From Streptococcus urinalis 2285-97 (GTDB lineage Bacteria > Bacillota > Bacilli > Lactobacillales > Streptococcaceae): 64,000 nucleotides of DNA. Both the position numbers and the translations under genes were made by a program. How positions within the stretch are numbered: the first letter of the stretch is position 1; every line of letters begins with the position of its first letter. The DNA lies in contig NZ_AEUZ02000001.1 of the NCBI RefSeq assembly GCF_000188055.2, forward strand, positions 1,626,001-1,690,000, written 5' to 3'. The notes beneath the pieces were generated by a model. That model worked only from the letters and a program-made list of their open reading frames with translations. It ran no database searches and was not told the origin of the DNA. This document shows positions 18,417 to 28,754 of this stretch, piece after piece.

Positions 18417-19694
18417 ATGCTTGATTTAAAACGCATTCGTACAGATTTTGACCAAGTTGCTAAGAAATTAGCAACAAGAGGTGTCTCACAAGAAACACTT
18501 TCAACATTAAAAGAATTAGATGAAAAACGTCGTCAACTTCTTATCAATTCAGAAGAATTGAAAGCTAAACGTAATACAGCATCAGCTGCTATTGCTCAAG
18601 CTAAACGTAACAAAGAAGATGCTAGTCAACAAATTTCTGAAATGCAAACTGTTTCATCTCAAATCAAGACTGTTGATAATGAACTAGCTGATATTGATGA
18701 TAAATTAAAAGCTATGGTAACTGTACTGCCAAATACTCCTCATGATTCTGTACCAGAAGGTGCTGACGAAGATGAAAATGTGGAGGTTCGTCGCTGGGGA
18801 ACTCCTAAAGAGTTTACTTTTGATGTCAAAGCTCATTGGGACCTTGGTGAAGACTTAGGTATTCTTGACTGGGAACGTGGTGCAAAAGTCACTGGTTCAC
18901 GTTTTCTTTTTTACAAAGGGCTAGGAGCACGTTTAGAACGTGCACTATACAGCTTTATGTTAGATGAACATGCTAAAGAAGGTTATACAGAAGTTATCCC
19001 ACCATACATGGTTAATCATGATTCTATGTTTGGTACAGGTCAATACCCAAAATTTAAAGAAGATACCTTTGAATTACAAGATTCTGATTACGTCCTCATT
19101 CCAACAGCTGAAGTTCCATTAACAAATTACTATCGCAATGAGATTATTGATGGTAAAGAATTACCAATCTACTTTACTGCAATGAGCCCATCATTTCGTT
19201 CTGAAGCTGGTTCAGCAGGCCGTGATACACGTGGCTTAATCCGTCTACATCAATTCCACAAAGTAGAAATGGTCAAATTCTCAAAACCCGAAGATTCTTA
19301 TGATGAATTGGAAAAAATGACTGCCAATGCTGAAAATATTCTTCAAAAATTAGAATTACCTTATCGTGTTATTACATTATGTACTGGAGATATGGGCTTC
19401 TCAGCTTCAAAAACTTATGACTTAGAAGTATGGATTCCAGCTCAAAACACTTACCGTGAAATCTCATCATGTTCAAATACAGAAGATTTCCAAGCACGTC
19501 GTGCTCAAATTCGTTACCGCGATGAAGCTGATGGTAAAGTTAAACTTTTACATACCTTAAATGGCTCTGGACTTGCAGTTGGTCGTACAGTTGCCGCAAT
19601 TTTAGAAAACTACCAAAATGAAGATGGTTCAGTATCTATTCCTAAAGTTCTCCAACCTTACATGGGTGGCGTTGAAGTTATCAAACCTAACTAA
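18417..19694 (+). CDS. serS: Seryl-tRNA synthetase
   Basis: A 425-residue class II synthetase that charges tRNA-Ser. Residues about 27-105 form the long antiparallel coiled-coil arm that holds the tRNA variable arm. The catalytic core follows, with motif 2 near residue 258 ([21 protein letters not shown]) and motif 3 near 378 ([17 protein letters not shown]). The start is the ATG at 18417 with AAGGAAGG about 8 nt upstream; the longer in-frame ORF from 18384 runs through the T-box terminator. It is controlled by the upstream T-box. Confidence 0.97.
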   Translation: MLDLKRIRTDFDQVAKKLATRGVSQETLSTLKELDEKRRQLLINSEELKAKRNTASAAIAQAKRNKEDASQQISEMQTVSSQIKTVDNELADIDDKLKAMVTVLPNTPHDSVPEGADEDENVEVRRWGTPKEFTFDVKAHWDLGEDLGILDWERGAKVTGSRFLFYKGLGARLERALYSFMLDEHAKEGYTEVIPPYMVNHDSMFGTGQYPKFKEDTFELQDSDYVLIPTAEVPLTNYYRNEIIDGKELPIYFTAMSPSFRSEAGSAGRDTRGLIRLHQFHKVEMVKFSKPEDSYDELEKMTANAENILQKLELPYRVITLCTGDMGFSASKTYDLEVWIPAQNTYREISSCSNTEDFQARRAQIRYRDEADGKVKLLHTLNGSGLAVGRTVAAILENYQNEDGSVSIPKVLQPYMGGVEVIKPN

Positions 19695-19740
19695 TTATAA
19701 CTAAAAAAAGAAGGCATTTGCCTTCTTTTTTTAGTTATAA
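19695..19740. terminator. Perfect 21-bp inverted repeat, shared terminator of serS and ldcB
   Basis: Arms of 21 bp pair exactly (19695-19715 with 19720-19740) around ATTT, the core being GAAGGC/GCCTTC with A and T runs outside. It lies between convergent serS and the ldcB-like gene, and its right arm contains the ldcB-like stop codon. Confidence 0.9.
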
Positions 19741-20423
19741 TTGCCTCCAGTTATACCATAGTATTCTTCTAAACTAAGTCCACTTTTTGCAATTGCTTTA
19801 GCTTCTTTACCAATATAACGTAAGTGCCAACTTTCAGCTTGATAGCCTGTAATGGACTCTTTAGATTTTTGATATCGAACAATAAAGCCAAAATCTGAAG
19901 CATGCTCTAGTAACCATTTTGAAGCATTTGTTTCCTCAAGAAGATTTCCTTCATTATCAATCAAATCAAATGCCAATCCTGTTTGATGTTCACTATAACC
20001 TGCTCTTGCAGAATAGGTATCCGCTTGCTCTTTACCATCTTTATTAACATAAGATTGATAAAGTTGAGTCTGTGTTTCATAGCTTCTATAACCACTGTAA
20101 TTCTGACTCACATCATATCCCAAGGATTGCATTTTTGAGATAAGTTCCATAAGAGCTGCTTTGGCAGTTGCATTTTCTCCAGGTGCATAATCAGCAGATA
20201 ATGGATGTTTTTTATTAACAATAATGATTTCTTGACCATATTTATTGGTTAAACTATAATAAGAACCTTTTTTACTTAGTTTATACTTCTTGTTTGTGGT
20301 TGAGGTTCGACTTGATTGACTAGTACTTGATTCTTTATGTTTGGTTTCAGTAGATGTATTGTTTTGACAAGCAGATAAAATTAGGGGTATAAGTACTAAT
20401 AAAAGTCGTAAGTATTTCTTCAT
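19731..20423 (-). CDS. ldcB: LD/DD-carboxypeptidase lipoprotein (VanY/M15B family)
   Basis: A 230-residue lipoprotein peptidase. The signal has LILSAC with lipidated Cys near residue 19, then a Ser/Thr-rich linker. The peptidase domain (about 75-225) carries the metal-site pattern: SGYRSYETQ near 122, SARAGYSEHQTGLAFD near 142-157 (H and D ligands), and ESWHLRYIG near 197 (third His). Such enzymes trim stem peptides of peptidoglycan at the outer membrane face; the pneumococcal relative is LdcB/DacB. It is a single gene with a terminator shared with serS. Confidence 0.88.
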   Translation of the reverse strand: MKKYLRLLLVLIPLILSACQNNTSTETKHKESSTSQSSRTSTTNKKYKLSKKGSYYSLTNKYGQEIIIVNKKHPLSADYAPGENATAKAALMELISKMQSLGYDVSQNYSGYRSYETQTQLYQSYVNKDGKEQADTYSARAGYSEHQTGLAFDLIDNEGNLLEETNASKWLLEHASDFGFIVRYQKSKESITGYQAESWHLRYIGKEAKAIAKSGLSLEEYYGITGGNYN

Positions 20424-20496
20424 TTTTTACTCCAATTTCAATATAGTGTTTTTATTATAGCACTTTTTTTAATCTAACTCTTAAAAAGTCATACAA

Positions 20497-20521
20497 AAAA
20501 GCCCTTTTTAGGGACTCTTTA
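20497..20521 (-). terminator. Terminator of the fab/acc cluster after accA
   Basis: An AAAGCCC/GGGACTTT-like stem (one bulge) with a T tail on the - strand, overlapping the end of accA. Confidence 0.6.
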
Positions 20522-21289
20522 AAATTTTCTAAAACGTTCATAACGTTTTTCAAGTAATTCATCTAATTCAAGTGCTTTTAAGCTAACTAATTCTTCTATC
20601 AAAGCTTGTTTCATCATATCGACAATTTCACTTGAGAAGTAACCATGTTCAGGAATTACTTTATCAACAACCTTCATATTATAAAGTTCAGAAGCTGTTA
20701 TTTTCATTAACTCTGCTGCTTCGGTTGCTCTAGAGCCGTCTTTCCAAAGAATTGATGCAAATCCTTCAGGACTTAATACAGCATACATAGTATGTTCTAA
20801 CATCCAAACCTTATCAGCAACTGCTAGTGCAAGTGCTCCACCAGAACCACCTTCACCTATGATAATAGAAATGATTGGGACTTTTAAATCACTCATTTCA
20901 AGTAAATTCTTAGCAATAGCTTCGCCTTGTCCTCTTTCTTCAGCACCAACACCTGGATAAGCACCAGCTGTATTGATAAATGTTATCACTGGTCTTTTAA
21001 ACTTTTCAGCTTGTTTCATAAGTCTCAATGCTTTTCGATAACCATCTGGATTCGGTTGTCCAAAATTACGTTTCAAATTGTCTTGAAGATTGGATCCTTT
21101 TTGAATCCCTACTATTGTCACAGGTTGTCCATGCAGTTTTGCAATGCCACCAACGATTGCACCGTCATCTGAAAAATGACGGTCACCATGTAATTCCATA
21201 AAATCATCAAAAATTAAATCTGCATAATCTAAAGTTGATAGACGGCTTTGATCGCGAGCTTCTTTTAATATTCTTGCGACTCCACTCAT
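20519..21289 (-). CDS. accA: Acetyl-CoA carboxylase carboxyltransferase, alpha subunit
   Basis: A 256-residue crotonase-fold subunit that, with AccD, moves carboxybiotin's carboxyl group to acetyl-CoA to give malonyl-CoA. Motifs: [18 protein letters not shown] near residue 74 and [21 protein letters not shown] near 142-163. The start overlaps the accD stop (ATGA), giving coupled alpha/beta synthesis. It is shorter than E. coli AccA but the normal size for streptococci. It is the last gene of the 13-gene fab/acc series. Confidence 0.96.
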   Translation of the reverse strand: MSGVARILKEARDQSRLSTLDYADLIFDDFMELHGDRHFSDDGAIVGGIAKLHGQPVTIVGIQKGSNLQDNLKRNFGQPNPDGYRKALRLMKQAEKFKRPVITFINTAGAYPGVGAEERGQGEAIAKNLLEMSDLKVPIISIIIGEGGSGGALALAVADKVWMLEHTMYAVLSPEGFASILWKDGSRATEAAELMKITASELYNMKVVDKVIPEHGYFSSEIVDMMKQALIEELVSLKALELDELLEKRYERFRKF

Positions 21290-22152
21290 TTTTCACCTCC
21301 ATGAAATGCTAGAAGTTTTCCGATAACTTCAGGTAACTCTGTACGTTTTACTATTGAATCAACAAAGCCATGCTCTAATAAAAACTCTGCTTTTTGAAAA
21401 TCTTCGGGTAAGTTTTCACGAACAGTCGTTTCAATAACACGTCTTCCAGCAAATCCAACCAAAGCTTGCGGTTCAGATATGATAATATCCCCTTCCATGG
21501 CAAAGCTTGCGGTAACCCCACCAGTAGTTGGGTCAGTTAGTACCGTTAGGTAGAAAAGGCCTTGATTAGAATGCTTTTTGACAGCTGCTGAAACTTTTGC
21601 CATTTGCATCAAACTCATAATACCTTCTTGCATACGAGCACCACCAGATGCCGTAAAAATAACAACAGGAAGTTTTTCATGAATGGCTAACTCAAATAAT
21701 CTCGTTATTTTTTCACCAACAACGGTTCCCATACTAGCCATGATAAAATGAGAATCCATAATAGCTAGGGCTACTTTTTGCCCTTTAATAAGAGCTTTCC
21801 CAGTTAAAACAGCTTCATCTAGGCCCGTTTTTTCACGTGTCTTAGCTAATTTTTCTTTATATCCTGGAAAATGAAGTGGATCTTTTGTTTCAATGCCTGT
21901 AAATAATTCTTCAAATGAATCCTCATCAACAGTAATTGCCAATCTTTCCTGTGCTGAAATTCTAAAATTATAAGAACATTTTGGACAAATTTTTGCTAAC
22001 CCAAGATCTTTTTGATAAATCATATGCTTACAAGCTGGGCATTTAGCAAATAATTCGTCTGGCACTTCAGGTGTCTCACGTGGTGTTGATTGGTATATAG
22101 AGTTGTTAGGCGTTATTCTGATATACTTATTTTTATTATTAAATAAAGCCAT
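21286..22152 (-). CDS. accD: Acetyl-CoA carboxylase carboxyltransferase, beta subunit
   Basis: A 288-residue subunit. An N-terminal four-cysteine zinc ribbon ([11 protein letters not shown] then ICPKC, residues about 38-60) precedes the crotonase-fold carboxyltransferase body ([18 protein letters not shown], then [20 protein letters not shown]). Two ATGs are adjacent (22155 and 22152). I chose the second, because GGAGG is only 1 nt from the first and 4 nt from the second; the one-residue difference is of no consequence. It overlaps accA by 4 nt. Confidence 0.95.
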   Translation of the reverse strand: MALFNNKNKYIRITPNNSIYQSTPRETPEVPDELFAKCPACKHMIYQKDLGLAKICPKCSYNFRISAQERLAITVDEDSFEELFTGIETKDPLHFPGYKEKLAKTREKTGLDEAVLTGKALIKGQKVALAIMDSHFIMASMGTVVGEKITRLFELAIHEKLPVVIFTASGGARMQEGIMSLMQMAKVSAAVKKHSNQGLFYLTVLTDPTTGGVTASFAMEGDIIISEPQALVGFAGRRVIETTVRENLPEDFQKAEFLLEHGFVDSIVKRTELPEVIGKLLAFHGGEK

Positions 22153-22160
22153 CATGCCTC

Positions 22161-23528
22161 CTAATCTTGATTATGATAATTGGGTAAAAATGTTTCCATT
22201 AAAAATGACGTATCATAATCACCAGCAATCACCTGTTTATCTGAAATCAAATCCATTTGGAAATTTGTGTTTGTCACCAAACCTTCAATTTCAAGTTCGT
22301 AAAGTGCTCTTTGCATTTTCATTAATGCGTCAAATCGATTTTCACCATGAACAATAATCTTAGCAATCATACTGTCATAATATGGTGGAATGGTATAGCC
22401 ACCATAAACAGCAGAGTCCACCCTTAATCCAACACCGCCACTTGGTAAATAAAGATCAGTAATCTTACCTGGACTTGGAGCAAAGTTAAAAGCAGGATTT
22501 TCTGCATTTATGCGACATTCAATAGCATGCCCACTAATGTTGATGTCTTCTTGACTGATTTCTAAAGGAATACCAGCAGCTATTTTTATTTGTTCTTTGA
22601 CAATATCAACACCAGTGACAAATTCTGTTACGGGATGTTCTACCTGAACTCTAGTATTCATTTCCATAAAATAAAATTGTCCAGATTTTTCATCTAATAA
22701 GAATTCAATTGTACCAGCATTTTCATAAGCAACAGCTTTTGCGGCTCTTACAGCAGCATCTCCAATTTCTTTTCGAAGTGTGTTACCAATTGCCACTGAA
22801 GGGCTTTCTTCCAGTACCTTTTGATTATTACGCTGTAACGAACAATCTCTTTCTCCTAAATGAATGATATTACCAAAACTATCACCTAAGATTTGTACTT
22901 CAATGTGTCGCGCAGGGTAGACTACTTTTTCAATATACATAGCACCATTGCCAAATGCTGCAAGAGCTTCTTGAGAAGCGGATTCAAAAGCCGGTTCTAA
23001 CTCATCTGAATTTTGAACTTTACGAATACCTTTTCCACCTCCACCAGCAGATGCTTTCAACATAACTGGATAGCCTAACTTATTCGCCACTTCAAGGGCT
23101 TCTTGAGCTGTATGAACTTCACCATCTGATCCAGGAATCACTGGTACATTTGCTTTTATCATCTCAGCACGCGCATTAATCTTATCACCCATTTTATCCA
23201 TAACAGATCCATCTGGTCCGATAAACTTAATATGCATTTCTTCACACATAGTAGCAAATTTTGAGTTTTCACTCAAAAAGCCAAAACCAGGATGAATAGC
23301 TTCTGCACCGGTAACAATAGCAGCAGACAGAACGGAATTCATATTAAGATAGGATTCTGTTGATTTTGCTGGTCCTATACAAATAGCTTCATCAGCCAAA
23401 ATAGTATGTAAGGACTCCTTATCAGCCTCAGAATAAACTGCAACTGTTGAAATACCTAACTCTCTAGCCGCACGAATAATACGCACTGCTATTTCCCCAC
23501 GGTTAGCAATTAATAATTTTTTAAACAT
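22161..23528 (-). CDS. accC: Biotin carboxylase
   Basis: A 455-residue ATP-grasp enzyme that carboxylates the biotin on AccB using ATP and bicarbonate. It opens [20 protein letters not shown]; the glycine-rich ATP lid is [11 protein letters not shown] near residue 159, and the C-terminal domain includes [12 protein letters not shown] near 334. Length matches the family. It sits between fabZ and accD. Confidence 0.97.
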   Translation of the reverse strand: MFKKLLIANRGEIAVRIIRAARELGISTVAVYSEADKESLHTILADEAICIGPAKSTESYLNMNSVLSAAIVTGAEAIHPGFGFLSENSKFATMCEEMHIKFIGPDGSVMDKMGDKINARAEMIKANVPVIPGSDGEVHTAQEALEVANKLGYPVMLKASAGGGGKGIRKVQNSDELEPAFESASQEALAAFGNGAMYIEKVVYPARHIEVQILGDSFGNIIHLGERDCSLQRNNQKVLEESPSVAIGNTLRKEIGDAAVRAAKAVAYENAGTIEFLLDEKSGQFYFMEMNTRVQVEHPVTEFVTGVDIVKEQIKIAAGIPLEISQEDINISGHAIECRINAENPAFNFAPSPGKITDLYLPSGGVGLRVDSAVYGGYTIPPYYDSMIAKIIVHGENRFDALMKMQRALYELEIEGLVTNTNFQMDLISDKQVIAGDYDTSFLMETFLPNYHNQD

Positions 23529-23561
23529 AAGGTTGAATTCTCCCGAGTTTTGATTTGCTTC

Positions 23562-23984
23562 CTAGCTTCCTATAGCAAATGTTAATACTCCACTTGCAGC
23601 TAGTTTGCCATCAACTTCTGCTTTTGCTTCAACAACAGCAATTGTTCCTCTGCGTTTGATAAATTTAGCAGTCATAACAAGTTGATCACCAGGAATAACT
23701 TGTTTTTTAAATTTTACTTTATCCATCCCAGCATAAAAAACTAATTTTCCACTATTTTCTTCCTTAGCTAATTCAAGGACACCAGCAGTTTGTGCTAGAG
23801 CTTCCATGATAAGAACCCCTGGCATTACAGGATAATCTTGGAAATGACCATTAAAAAATGGTTCATTAATAGTGACATTTTTTATTGCTGTGATTTGGTC
23901 ATCTGATACTTCTAATACTCTATCAACGAGAAGCATTGGATAACGATGAGGTAAAGCTTCACGAATTTTTGTTATATCAATCAT
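23562..23984 (-). CDS. fabZ: 3-hydroxyacyl-ACP dehydratase
   Basis: A 140-residue hot-dog-fold dehydratase that removes water from 3-hydroxyacyl-ACP in each elongation cycle. Catalytic His and Glu are in [20 protein letters not shown] near residues 46-66. Its start overlaps the accB stop (ATGA). In streptococci the product of this step is also the substrate of FabM, encoded at the head of this cluster. Confidence 0.97.
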   Translation of the reverse strand: MIDITKIREALPHRYPMLLVDRVLEVSDDQITAIKNVTINEPFFNGHFQDYPVMPGVLIMEALAQTAGVLELAKEENSGKLVFYAGMDKVKFKKQVIPGDQLVMTAKFIKRRGTIAVVEAKAEVDGKLAASGVLTFAIGS

Positions 23985-24460
23985 TTAATTCTCACCAATC
24001 CTTGTCCAAATTCAATAACTTCTTCATTTGATACTAGAATTTCAGTGACAACACCATCCATAGGTGCTGGTACTTCATTCATGACTTTCATGGCTTCAAT
24101 GATAACTAATGTTTGACCTTTTTTGACAGTATCACCTACTGACACAAAATTTGGCTTATCAGGTCCAGCAGCTAAGTAGGCTACTCCTACAAGCGGACTT
24201 TCAATGATTTCACCACTAATTTCTTCTTGAATAGATTCAGAATCAGTCTTTATTTCTTGATTTGAATTTGTTTCAACATGGCTTACTTTTTCAAAAACTT
24301 CTTGAGTAGGCAAGACAGCTTGATTTTGAACTTGTGGTTGCATGACAGGTCTGTCATTTTTACTAAAAGATAATTCTGAATCAGCGGTTTTAAAAGAAAA
24401 CTCCTTCAAACTTGACTGATCAAATTGAGTCATCAGATCTTTGACTTCATTGATATTCAA
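23981..24460 (-). CDS. accB: Biotin carboxyl carrier protein, TTG start
   Basis: A 159-residue carrier. The C-terminal biotinyl domain has the target Lys in [15 protein letters not shown] near residue 123; the N-terminal part is helical with a linker rich in Gln, Ser and Glu. I place the start at TTG 24460 (product [10 protein letters not shown]), because GGGAGG lies 6 nt before it and family proteins begin with this segment; an ATG nine codons upstream would lie inside fabF with no ribosome site. The TTG comes 1 nt after the fabF stop, so translation is coupled. Confidence 0.92.
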   Translation of the reverse strand: MNINEVKDLMTQFDQSSLKEFSFKTADSELSFSKNDRPVMQPQVQNQAVLPTQEVFEKVSHVETNSNQEIKTDSESIQEEISGEIIESPLVGVAYLAAGPDKPNFVSVGDTVKKGQTLVIIEAMKVMNEVPAPMDGVVTEILVSNEEVIEFGQGLVRIK

Positions 24461-24461
24461 T

Positions 24462-25694
24462 TTAGGCCTCCCAACGTTTAAATGCAACTACGGCATTATG
24501 CCCACCAAATCCAAATGTATTTGAAATAGCATAATCTATTTTAGCATCTTTACCTTGACCAAAAATAACATTTGCTTCGATATCCTCAGAAAGTTCTTTT
24601 GTTCCAGCAGTCATTGGAATAAATTGATTTCTGATTGCTTCAATAGTTGCAATAGCTTCTACAGCTCCTGCCGCACCTAGTAAATGACCCGTAAATGATT
24701 TCGTTGATGAAACTGGTACTTCTTTACCAAGTACAGAAACAATAGCTTGACTTTCGCCTTTTTCATTAGCTTGTGTAGAAGTCCCATGTGCATTAACATA
24801 ATCAACTTTTTCTGGAGCTATGTTAGCTTCATTAATTGCTAATTTAATAGCTTTAGCAGCACCAGAACCATCAGGAGTTGGTGTTGTCATATGGTAAGCA
24901 TCACAGTTAGAACCATATCCAACAATTTCTGCTAAAATAGTTGCACCACGCTTCTCAGCATGTTCTAGGCTTTCAACCACAAGAACACCTGCACCTTCAC
25001 CCATAACAAACCCATTACGATCTTTATCAAATGGAATAGCTGAACGAGTTGGGTCTTCTGTAGTTGATAAAGCAGTTAGTGCATTAAAGCCGCCAATACC
25101 AATTCTAGTGATTGAAGCTTCTGAACCACCAGCCAAGACAACATCATGATGTCCATATTTTATCTCGCGGAAGGCTTCCCCAATGGCATCGTTTGCAGAT
25201 GCACAAGCAGTTGTGATTGATTTACATACACCATTTGCTCCAATTTTGAGGGCAATATTTCCAGCACCCATATTTGATAATGCTTTTGGAATAAACATTG
25301 GTTTTATCCGTTTCATTCCTTTTTCATGCATTCTAATAATTTGATCTTCTAGCTCTTGTAAACCACCAATACCAGATGAGACAATGACACCTGTACGGTC
25401 ACGATCAACAGAATCCATATCTAGACTAGCATTTTCTAGAGCTTCCATAGCAGCATAAATAGCATAAAGAGAATAAGTATCCATGCGGTTTTTATCTTTT
25501 TTGACAAAATACTTATCAAATGGAAAATCTTGTATTTCACCTGCGTTATATACTGGTATTTCAGAAGGATCAAATTTTGTGATTGGTTTAATTCCAATTT
25601 TTCCTTCTTTAAGACTTGTCCAAAAATCTTCTGGAGTATTTCCAATCGGCGATGTTACACCATAGCCGGTTACAACAACTCTACGTTCTGTCAT
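24462..25694 (-). CDS. fabF: 3-oxoacyl-ACP synthase II
   Basis: A 410-residue thiolase-fold condensing enzyme that extends acyl-ACP with malonyl-ACP. The nucleophile Cys is in ITTACASANDAIGEA near residue 163; the two active-site His are in NAHGTSTQANEKGE near 303 and SFTGHLLGAAGAVEAI near 337. The start is the ATG at 25694 with AAGGAG about 8 nt upstream; a longer in-frame start six codons earlier lacks this. The stop is 1 nt before the accB TTG start. Confidence 0.97.
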   Translation of the reverse strand: MTERRVVVTGYGVTSPIGNTPEDFWTSLKEGKIGIKPITKFDPSEIPVYNAGEIQDFPFDKYFVKKDKNRMDTYSLYAIYAAMEALENASLDMDSVDRDRTGVIVSSGIGGLQELEDQIIRMHEKGMKRIKPMFIPKALSNMGAGNIALKIGANGVCKSITTACASANDAIGEAFREIKYGHHDVVLAGGSEASITRIGIGGFNALTALSTTEDPTRSAIPFDKDRNGFVMGEGAGVLVVESLEHAEKRGATILAEIVGYGSNCDAYHMTTPTPDGSGAAKAIKLAINEANIAPEKVDYVNAHGTSTQANEKGESQAIVSVLGKEVPVSSTKSFTGHLLGAAGAVEAIATIEAIRNQFIPMTAGTKELSEDIEANVIFGQGKDAKIDYAISNTFGFGGHNAVVAFKRWEA

Positions 25695-25734
25695 TTTCTC
25701 TCTCCTTATCATGCAGTCATTTCGTTGATGTCTA

Positions 25735-26469
25735 TTATTGCATTGTCATTCCACCATCTACGGCAATAACTTGCCCTGTAATATAGTCGTGTTTTGCAAG
25801 AAATACTGCAGTTTCTGCAACTTCTTGTGTTTTTCCAATGCGTTTAACGGGTATTTTTGTCAAAATAGCATCTTTCATCTTATCGGATAATGCATCAGTC
25901 ATATCTGATTCAATGAAGCCTGGTGCAATAGCATTGACTTTTAATCCTCTTCCTGCTACTTCACGTGCAACTGATTTTGTAAATCCAATAAGGCCTGCTT
26001 TTGATGCAGCATAATTAGCTTGACCAATATTTCCTGTCAAGCCAACAACACTAGTGATATTTATAATAGCGCCTTGTCTTGCTTTTGTCATCGGTTTTAA
26101 GACTGATTGTGTCATATTAAAAGCACCTGTTAGGTTAATTTTTAGTACCTTTTCAAAATCATCTTGTGTCATTTTTAGCATAAGTTTATCATTTGTGATA
26201 CCTGCATTATTAACTAAAACATCCACACTACCAAGTTTTTCGATTACTTGATCAATCATTCGTTTTGCATCATTATAGTCTGACACATCTCCACTAATAG
26301 CCATAACAGTCACACCATATTCAGAAAATGAGTCTATTAATTCTTGACTAATAGGAGAACGGCCATTTAAAACAATATTTGCACCTTGTTTGGCAAATTC
26401 ATGTGCAATTGCTAATCCAATACCACGGGTTGAACCTGTGATAAACACGTTTTTTGATTTTAATTCCAT
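25735..26469 (-). CDS. fabG: 3-oxoacyl-ACP reductase
   Basis: A 244-residue short-chain dehydrogenase that reduces 3-oxoacyl-ACP with NADPH. The cofactor motif TGSTRGIG is near residues 11-18; NNAG near 88; catalytic Ser, Tyr and Lys in ITSVVGLTGNIGQANYAASKAG near 138-160. The start overlaps the fabD stop by 10 nt, so the two are coupled. Confidence 0.97.
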   Translation of the reverse strand: MELKSKNVFITGSTRGIGLAIAHEFAKQGANIVLNGRSPISQELIDSFSEYGVTVMAISGDVSDYNDAKRMIDQVIEKLGSVDVLVNNAGITNDKLMLKMTQDDFEKVLKINLTGAFNMTQSVLKPMTKARQGAIINITSVVGLTGNIGQANYAASKAGLIGFTKSVAREVAGRGLKVNAIAPGFIESDMTDALSDKMKDAILTKIPVKRIGKTQEVAETAVFLAKHDYITGQVIAVDGGMTMQ

Positions 26470-27404
26470 ATAGTTTCCTTATTTTTTAATAGTTGTTCAA
26501 ACGTTTCAACATCTTCAACATTAGAGATAGCTATACTTTTATCAATTTTTTTAACAAAACCACTCAAAACTTTACCGGATCCAATTTCAACAATCTTATT
26601 GACTCCCATTTTCTTCATTAATTCGATTGATTCATAGAATCTAACGGGTTCCATAACTTGTCGTTCTAGTAATGTTTTGATTTTTTCTTTAGGCATTAAT
26701 TTAGCTTCTGTGTTCCCAATAACTGGAATGTGACATTTAGAAATTGAAATCATTTCTAATTCTTTTGCCAATCCAAGACTTGCATCTTTCAATAAAGCGG
26801 TATGGAAAGGACCAGATACATTTAAGGGGATTAAACGCTTGACACCAGCAGCTTTTAATTGCTCAACAGCTTCATTTACTGCTTTAGTGTCTCCACCTAT
26901 AACAATTTGTTGTGGTGTATTATAGTTAGCAGGTCTTACATAACCAAACTTAGAAGCTTTCTCACAGATACTTTCAATCAAAGACACATCTGTATTTAAA
27001 ACAGCAACCATTTTACCACTACCTTTTGGTGCTGCTTTTTCCATTAGAAAACCTCTTTTAGCAACTAATGGCACAGCATCCTCAAATGATAAAGCACCTG
27101 AAGCCACTAAAGCCGAATATTCTCCTAAAGATAATCCTGCCATAACCTCTGGTTTCATTCCATTTGCTTCAAGCAGACGATAGATGGCTAGTGAAGTTGC
27201 TAATATCGCTGGTTGTGTGTATTGTGTTTGATTTAATTTTTCTTCATCGTGATCGATTAATTGTCTTAAATCATATCCTAATAATTGGCTTGCCTTATCA
27301 AAGGTCTCTTTAACTATTGGGAAAGCTTTATACAAATCTTTTGCCATTCCTAATCGTTGTGCACCTTGACCGGCAAATAAAAAAGCAACTTTAGTTTCTG
27401 TCAT
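26460..27404 (-). CDS. fabD: Malonyl-CoA:ACP transacylase
   Basis: A 314-residue transacylase that loads malonyl onto ACP. The nucleophile serine is in AGLSLGEYSAL near residue 92, and the catalytic His in VSGPFHTALLK near 200. The start is the ATG at 27404 (MTETKVAFLFAGQGAQ), as in relatives; the upstream in-frame ATGs lie inside fabK. GGGAAG about 11 nt upstream is a modest ribosome site. It overlaps the fabK end by 14 nt. Confidence 0.95.
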   Translation of the reverse strand: MTETKVAFLFAGQGAQRLGMAKDLYKAFPIVKETFDKASQLLGYDLRQLIDHDEEKLNQTQYTQPAILATSLAIYRLLEANGMKPEVMAGLSLGEYSALVASGALSFEDAVPLVAKRGFLMEKAAPKGSGKMVAVLNTDVSLIESICEKASKFGYVRPANYNTPQQIVIGGDTKAVNEAVEQLKAAGVKRLIPLNVSGPFHTALLKDASLGLAKELEMISISKCHIPVIGNTEAKLMPKEKIKTLLERQVMEPVRFYESIELMKKMGVNKIVEIGSGKVLSGFVKKIDKSIAISNVEDVETFEQLLKNKETIWN

Positions 27405-28365
27405 CCTCAACATCTTCCCATTTTTTCGCTTGTGCATTAATGACTTTGGCAGCACCATAATAGATATCTTCAAGTATTTCTTGACACGTTTCTTCTTGTT
27501 TAACTAGACCAGCAATTTGACCAGCCATAACTGAACCATTGACAACATCACCATCGACAACAGCATTTCTGAGTGAACCTGCTCCTAATTCATCAATACT
27601 TTGAGCATCAATATTGCCTTTTAAGAAGTCTTTTTCTGCTGCAGTATAAGCTGATGTTAGTTTATTTTTTATTGCTCTTACTGGGTGTCCAACAACTTGC
27701 GCAGAGACAACTGTATCAATATCTTTAGCTTTTATCACTTTATCTTTAAAGTTTTGGTGTGCATTTGATTCTTTAGCAACAACAAATCTTGTTCCAACTT
27801 GAACAGCTTCTGCACCAAGCATAAAGACAGCTGCGGCACCCGCACCATCACCAACTCCACCTGCTCCAATAACAGGAATAGAAATTGCTTCAACAACTTG
27901 ACGAACGAGTGTCATAGTGGTTAATTTACCAATATGTCCACCAGCTTCCATACCCTCAGCTATAACCGCATCAACACCTAATTTTTCCATACGTTTTGCT
28001 AAAGCAACACTTGGTACTACAGGAATAACTGTAATACCTGCTTCATGGAAACGTTCCATGTATTTACCTGGATTTCCAGCACCAGTTGTTACAACTTTGA
28101 CGCCTTCTTCAATAACAAGGTCAACAATATCATCAACAAATGGAGATAATAACATAATATTCACACCAAAAGGTTTATCTGTAATAGACTTCACTTTATC
28201 AATATTAGCCTTTACAACTTCTTTAGGGGCGTTACCGCCACCAATAATTCCCAAACCTCCTGCGTTTGAAACTGCTCCCGCTAACTCTCCATCAGCTACC
28301 CAAGCCATCCCACCTTGAAAAATAGGGTATTTGATATTTAATAACTTTGTAATTTTCGTTTCCAT
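27391..28365 (-). CDS. fabK: Enoyl-ACP reductase II (FabK)
   Basis: A 324-residue FMN-dependent TIM-barrel enoyl-ACP reductase that performs the last step of each elongation round; FabK replaces FabI in many streptococci. Family segments: YPIFQGGMAWVADGELAGAVSNAGGLGIIG (residues about 13-43), EGMEAGGHIG near 138, and GAGGVGDGAGAAAVFMLGA near 167-186. The promoter region upstream carries a FabT-type palindrome, so repression by acyl-ACP-bound FabT is likely. Confidence 0.96.
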   Translation of the reverse strand: METKITKLLNIKYPIFQGGMAWVADGELAGAVSNAGGLGIIGGGNAPKEVVKANIDKVKSITDKPFGVNIMLLSPFVDDIVDLVIEEGVKVVTTGAGNPGKYMERFHEAGITVIPVVPSVALAKRMEKLGVDAVIAEGMEAGGHIGKLTTMTLVRQVVEAISIPVIGAGGVGDGAGAAAVFMLGAEAVQVGTRFVVAKESNAHQNFKDKVIKAKDIDTVVSAQVVGHPVRAIKNKLTSAYTAAEKDFLKGNIDAQSIDELGAGSLRNAVVDGDVVNGSVMAGQIAGLVKQEETCQEILEDIYYGAAKVINAQAKKWEDVEDDRN

Positions 28366-28400
28366 TCTAATAACCTTCTATATTTAACGACCAATCATTT

Positions 28401-28417
28401 AATTTGACAATCAAACT
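28401..28417 (-). promoter_or_regulatory. FabT-type operator upstream of fabK
   Basis: Near-palindrome reading AATTTGACAATCAAACT on the + strand, matching the published streptococcal FabT operator shape (TTTGAnnnTCAAA). It lies 36 nt before the fabK start, in the same kind of place as the sites near fabT and fabM. Confidence 0.82.
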
Positions 28418-28429
28418 ATCCTAATAAGA

Positions 28430-28464
28430 ATAGAGAATACTCTTTTTAAGAATACTCTCTATTG
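28430..28464 (-). terminator. Terminator-like stem between acpP and fabK
   Basis: AATAGAGA and TCTCTATT arms with an imperfect A/T-rich inner part. It follows the acpP stop at 28471, separating acpP mRNA from the FabT-controlled fabK promoter; partial readthrough is likely. Confidence 0.6.
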
Positions 28465-28470
28465 TCTTTT

Positions 28471-28695
28471 TTATTTTGTTTTTTCTTCAACGTATGCAAC
28501 TAAGTCACCTACAGTGTTTAAGCCTTCTTCAGTTTCGATTTGAATATCAAATTCATCTTCGATTTCTGAGATAACTTGGAATACATCAAGTGAATCTGCA
28601 TCTAAGTCTTCAAAAGTTGTTTCTAATTTTACTTCTTCTGGTTCTTTACCAAGTTCTTCAACAATAATTTCTTGTACTTTTTCAAATACTGCCAT
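28471..28695 (-). CDS. acpP: Acyl carrier protein
   Basis: A 74-residue acidic carrier whose phosphopantetheine attachment site is Ser35 in [13 protein letters not shown]. It is the shuttle for all FASII intermediates; the pantetheine arm is added by AcpS, encoded at 56 kb. Its stop is followed by a terminator-like stem, allowing acpP to be made at a different level from fabK. Two ACP genes are common in streptococci; this is the FASII one by position. Confidence 0.97.
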   Translation of the reverse strand: MAVFEKVQEIIVEELGKEPEEVKLETTFEDLDADSLDVFQVISEIEDEFDIQIETEEGLNTVGDLVAYVEEKTK

Positions 28696-28754
28696 TTTAA
28701 TTCTCCTTAAGAAATAGATATGTATTTTATAAATGTGCAGAGCACATGATATAA

